Source: CAYXTW01 sp964452645 (GTDB taxonomy: Bacteria; Zixibacteria; MSB-5A5; GN15; PGXB01). From it: a stretch of DNA of 64,000 bases. Shown piece by piece: positions 61,743-64,000 of the stretch. The stretch is taken from the NCBI GenBank assembly GCA_964452645.1, contig CAYVMO010000009.1, positions 1 to 64,000 of the forward strand, in the 5' to 3' direction. The notes below the pieces were generated by a model. That model was not told the DNA's origin and searched no databases. It was given only the letters and a program-made list of their open reading frames with translations. Each line of letters begins with the position of its first letter. Within the stretch, counting starts at the first letter, position 1. A program made the translations under genes and the position numbers.

Positions 61743-64000
61743 ATGATTAGAAAAAGTAAATCGCATATCCCGATTGCGGCCTCTGAAGGCTCGCCGATTA
61801 TTCCCATAATTGCAACGGAGACATCGGTTTTATTCCCGGGGGAAACAGTCTCATTGCAGCTCTGGCAGGCCGAGGATTTGGCCCTTATTAAGAAATTTTC
61901 GGGCAAAAAACAACTTGTCGGTGTGGTTTATTGTATCGGCTGGGATTCGGCCGGTCGAGATTATGATCTTTGCCAAATAGGTACTGTCGCCGAAATCTTA
62001 TCCGTTACCGACGCTTCCGGAGATTCGCAACTGGTTACATTGCAGGGAATTAGAAGAATCATCTTGAACGCCGTAAAAAAGAAAAAGCCATACTTAACAG
62101 CCAGAGTAAATTTCGTCGACCAACCTTCCTCGACAACGGATAGAACCCGGGCAATGGCCGAAGAAATTATCCAGACGCTTGAAAAAAAATCCGGGCTTAA
62201 TCCGCATTTTTTAGAAGCCGTTATCAATACCGCTCGCCTGAACCTTGATGATCTCGGGCGATTTGCCGACAGAATTGCAAATCTGATATATTTCCCGATT
62301 GAGTCGCGCCAGCAGATTCTTGAAACAATAAGAATTGACGCTCGTTTGCGCCGACTCCTTGTACTTATTAAGCGGGAATCGCATTTAGGCGGAAGAGCCG
62401 GTTCCCGGACCAGAGAGAAAATCTCGGAAAATAATAACGAAGCTGTCTATCACGAGGGCCGTTCGATAATGGGAGATAAATCCATTCACCCGATAAATAA
62501 TTTCACAAAAGAGTCGGTTTTCCAACTATTGAAGAATAAAGTAAAGCGGAATAGGAATATTCCTCTGGAAGTCTACGACCGCTGCCTGATTGAAATCGAC
62601 CGGCTCGGTCATCTTTCGACCGCTTCGGCTGAGTATGGAACCACTCGCCAGTATATTGATTGGCTTTTGGGAATACCGTGGAACGTCTGTGGGCGCAAAA
62701 ATTATGACCTGAAACGAGTCGAGAAAGATATTAACAGGGAATTTTACGGCTCGCATAGTATAAAAAAGCGGATTCTTGAGAGAATTGCCGTCCGGAGACT
62801 CCTGGGTGATATGTCTGATGGTCCGATTCTGTGTCTGGCCGGGGCAGCCGGGACCGGGAAAGCTTCGCTGGCAAAAGCAATCGCATTGGCGATGGGTAAA
62901 AAGTTCGCTCGAATTTCGGTCGGGGGCATTGATGATGTAGCTGATATTAAGGGAACATCCCGTACATACATTGGAGCGTCCCCAGGGATTATCATTCGCA
63001 CTCTCAAAGAAACCGGCCGTACCGATTCGGTCATTCTTATCGAGGATATTGAATATTTCGCTGAAGACACTAATTCGTCATTGCCGATGTCGCTGCTGGA
63101 AGCGATCGATCCCAGATATAATTCGCGTTTCCTGGACAATTATATCGGTGTGCCGATCGATCTCAGTCGCACCTTTTTTATCTGTTCCACAAAATCTTCT
63201 GAACAAATCTCGGAAATATTCAGCCACCGTTTTGAAACAATTGAATTGTCGGGATATATCGAAAAAGAAAAAATCCATATTGCCAAAAAATATTTGATTC
63301 CGGTTCTGCTTAAAAAGCACGGGCTGCGTAAAGGCGATATCGTTTTCAGCGAAAATGGTCTTCAAATAATAATCAGAAACTACACACTTGAAGCTGGCCT
63401 TCTTAAGTTTAAACGCCGGCTTGAAAGAATTTGCCGTCAGGTGGCAAGGGAGAAAGCGACCAAGTCAAAGAAGGTTTGGATGGTTAACGAGAAAACGGTC
63501 GAAAGCTTCCTGGGAACTCCCCAATATATCCCGGAAAAACCGGAAAAATCTCCGGAGATCGGCGTTGCCATCGGATTGGCCTGGACCGGTCTGGGTGGTG
63601 ACCTGATGACCATTGAGGGGCTTAAGATGAAGGGGAGTGGCGAAGTCATATCGACCGGTTCTCTCGGCGATGTCATGAAGGAGTCGATTCAGGCCGCACA
63701 CAGTTATGTCCGCTCGAAAGCAGATATTCTTGGTATCGATCATAGTGATTTCGATAATTTCGATATTCACATTCATTTCCCGTCGGGAGCGATCCCCAAG
63801 GACGGCCCCTCGGCGGGAGTGGCCGTTTGCCTGGCCATGGCTTCGGTCATGGCGGAGCGGCCGATCCGCAACGATGTCGCCATGACCGGCGAAGTAACCC
63901 TTCGGGGTAAGGTCCTTCAAGTAGGCGGGCTCGTGGAGAAAATCTCGGCCGCTTATCGGGCCGGCATCCGAAAAGTCTTTATTCCCAAAGAAAATAAGAA
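61743..64000 (+). CDS. Lon-like protease, 3' end beyond the window
   Basis: Open from ATG 61743 (AGGAT upstream) to the window end, at least 752 residues. It has a Lon N-terminal domain (about 15-210), AAA+ domain and Lon protease domain with S690 ('KDGPSAG') and K733 ('GGLVEKI'), so the Ser-Lys dyad is intact. The AAA+ motifs are altered: Walker A is G367-AAGTG-K373-A374 with Ala for the Thr/Ser, and Walker B reads 'LIE434-D435' instead of 'DE'. ATP use may therefore be weak or different. It follows the helicase by 114 bases. Confidence 0.85.
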   Translation, partial: MIRKSKSHIPIAASEGSPIIPIIATETSVLFPGETVSLQLWQAEDLALIKKFSGKKQLVGVVYCIGWDSAGRDYDLCQIGTVAEILSVTDASGDSQLVTLQGIRRIILNAVKKKKPYLTARVNFVDQPSSTTDRTRAMAEEIIQTLEKKSGLNPHFLEAVINTARLNLDDLGRFADRIANLIYFPIESRQQILETIRIDARLRRLLVLIKRESHLGGRAGSRTREKISENNNEAVYHEGRSIMGDKSIHPINNFTKESVFQLLKNKVKRNRNIPLEVYDRCLIEIDRLGHLSTASAEYGTTRQYIDWLLGIPWNVCGRKNYDLKRVEKDINREFYGSHSIKKRILERIAVRRLLGDMSDGPILCLAGAAGTGKASLAKAIALAMGKKFARISVGGIDDVADIKGTSRTYIGASPGIIIRTLKETGRTDSVILIEDIEYFAEDTNSSLPMSLLEAIDPRYNSRFLDNYIGVPIDLSRTFFICSTKSSEQISEIFSHRFETIELSGYIEKEKIHIAKKYLIPVLLKKHGLRKGDIVFSENGLQIIIRNYTLEAGLLKFKRRLERICRQVAREKATKSKKVWMVNEKTVESFLGTPQYIPEKPEKSPEIGVAIGLAWTGLGGDLMTIEGLKMKGSGEVISTGSLGDVMKESIQAAHSYVRSKADILGIDHSDFDNFDIHIHFPSGAIPKDGPSAGVAVCLAMASVMAERPIRNDVAMTGEVTLRGKVLQVGGLVEKISAAYRAGIRKVFIPKENK

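Overview
The window looks like a chromosome fragment of an uncultured Gram-negative bacterium of the FCB group, possibly Zixibacteria-like (this placement is inferred). The evidence is secreted proteins with a C-terminal 'YPNPFNPST' sorting/FlgD-like domain, type I dockerin repeats on secreted proteins, a Bacteroidetes-style Hcp (TssD) and VgrG, and a LexA-like operator of the type I recall for Fibrobacter. No phylogenetic marker gene is present to settle it.

Layout. 1-1,810: a small AT-rich accessory patch with an Mrr-type nuclease, a membrane protein and a zinc-ribbon protein. 2,001-11,603: a type VI secretion (T6SS) spike and cargo module with PAAR protein, very large zinc metallopeptidase, beta-propeller lipoprotein, Eag/DcrB-like adaptor, Ig/TTR-like carrier and LysM protein. 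11,818-26,902: the T6SS core in order split ClpV, TssB, TssC, Hcp, VgrG, TssE, TssF, TssG, TssK, TssL and a reduced TssM-like GTPase, ending at a strong terminator. No TssA or TssJ is visible, TssG carries a PASTA-like domain, and ClpV is encoded by two overlapping genes. 26,980-33,623 (minus): a five-gene operon for a membrane Ser/Thr kinase with PEGA-like tail, two CsgG-like proteins, an outer-membrane barrel and a cohesin-like/LamG lipoprotein. Its promoter suggests a leaderless kinase mRNA. 33,996-34,069: tRNA-Arg(UCU). 34,271-41,243: secreted and surface proteins (VCBS/FG-GAP protein with sorting domain, 14-repeat propeller-like dockerin protein, repeat lipoprotein, OmpA-like/barrel protein). 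41,891-44,807: a second accessory patch with a Panacea/SocA-like protein overlapping a proteasome-like Ntn hydrolase, a GIY-YIG-like protein and two unknowns. 45,008-49,854: a DUF362/VCBS/UnbV/dockerin fusion, a zinc-ribbon protein and a TonB-like secreted protein. 50,093-57,050: a TPR-ExbB-ExbD-ExbD-TonB-TonB energy-transduction operon. 57,256-58,239 (minus): an HD-GYP phosphodiesterase. 58,640-64,000: an apparent SOS-type operon with a promoter containing a LexA-like palindrome, a small zinc ribbon, a Ski2-like helicase and a Lon-like protease cut by the window end.

How the parts may work together. The T6SS core would assemble a contractile TssBC sheath around an Hcp tube tipped by VgrG and PAAR. 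The cargo proteins share TTR/Ig-like modules that may dock them to the spike, and the metallopeptidase and LysM protein are the best effector candidates. The kinase/CsgG/barrel operon converges on the T6SS operon and could be an envelope-sensing or export unit. Dockerin proteins and a cohesin-like lipoprotein suggest non-cellulosomal surface docking. All functions are read from sequence motifs; nothing was searched against a database.
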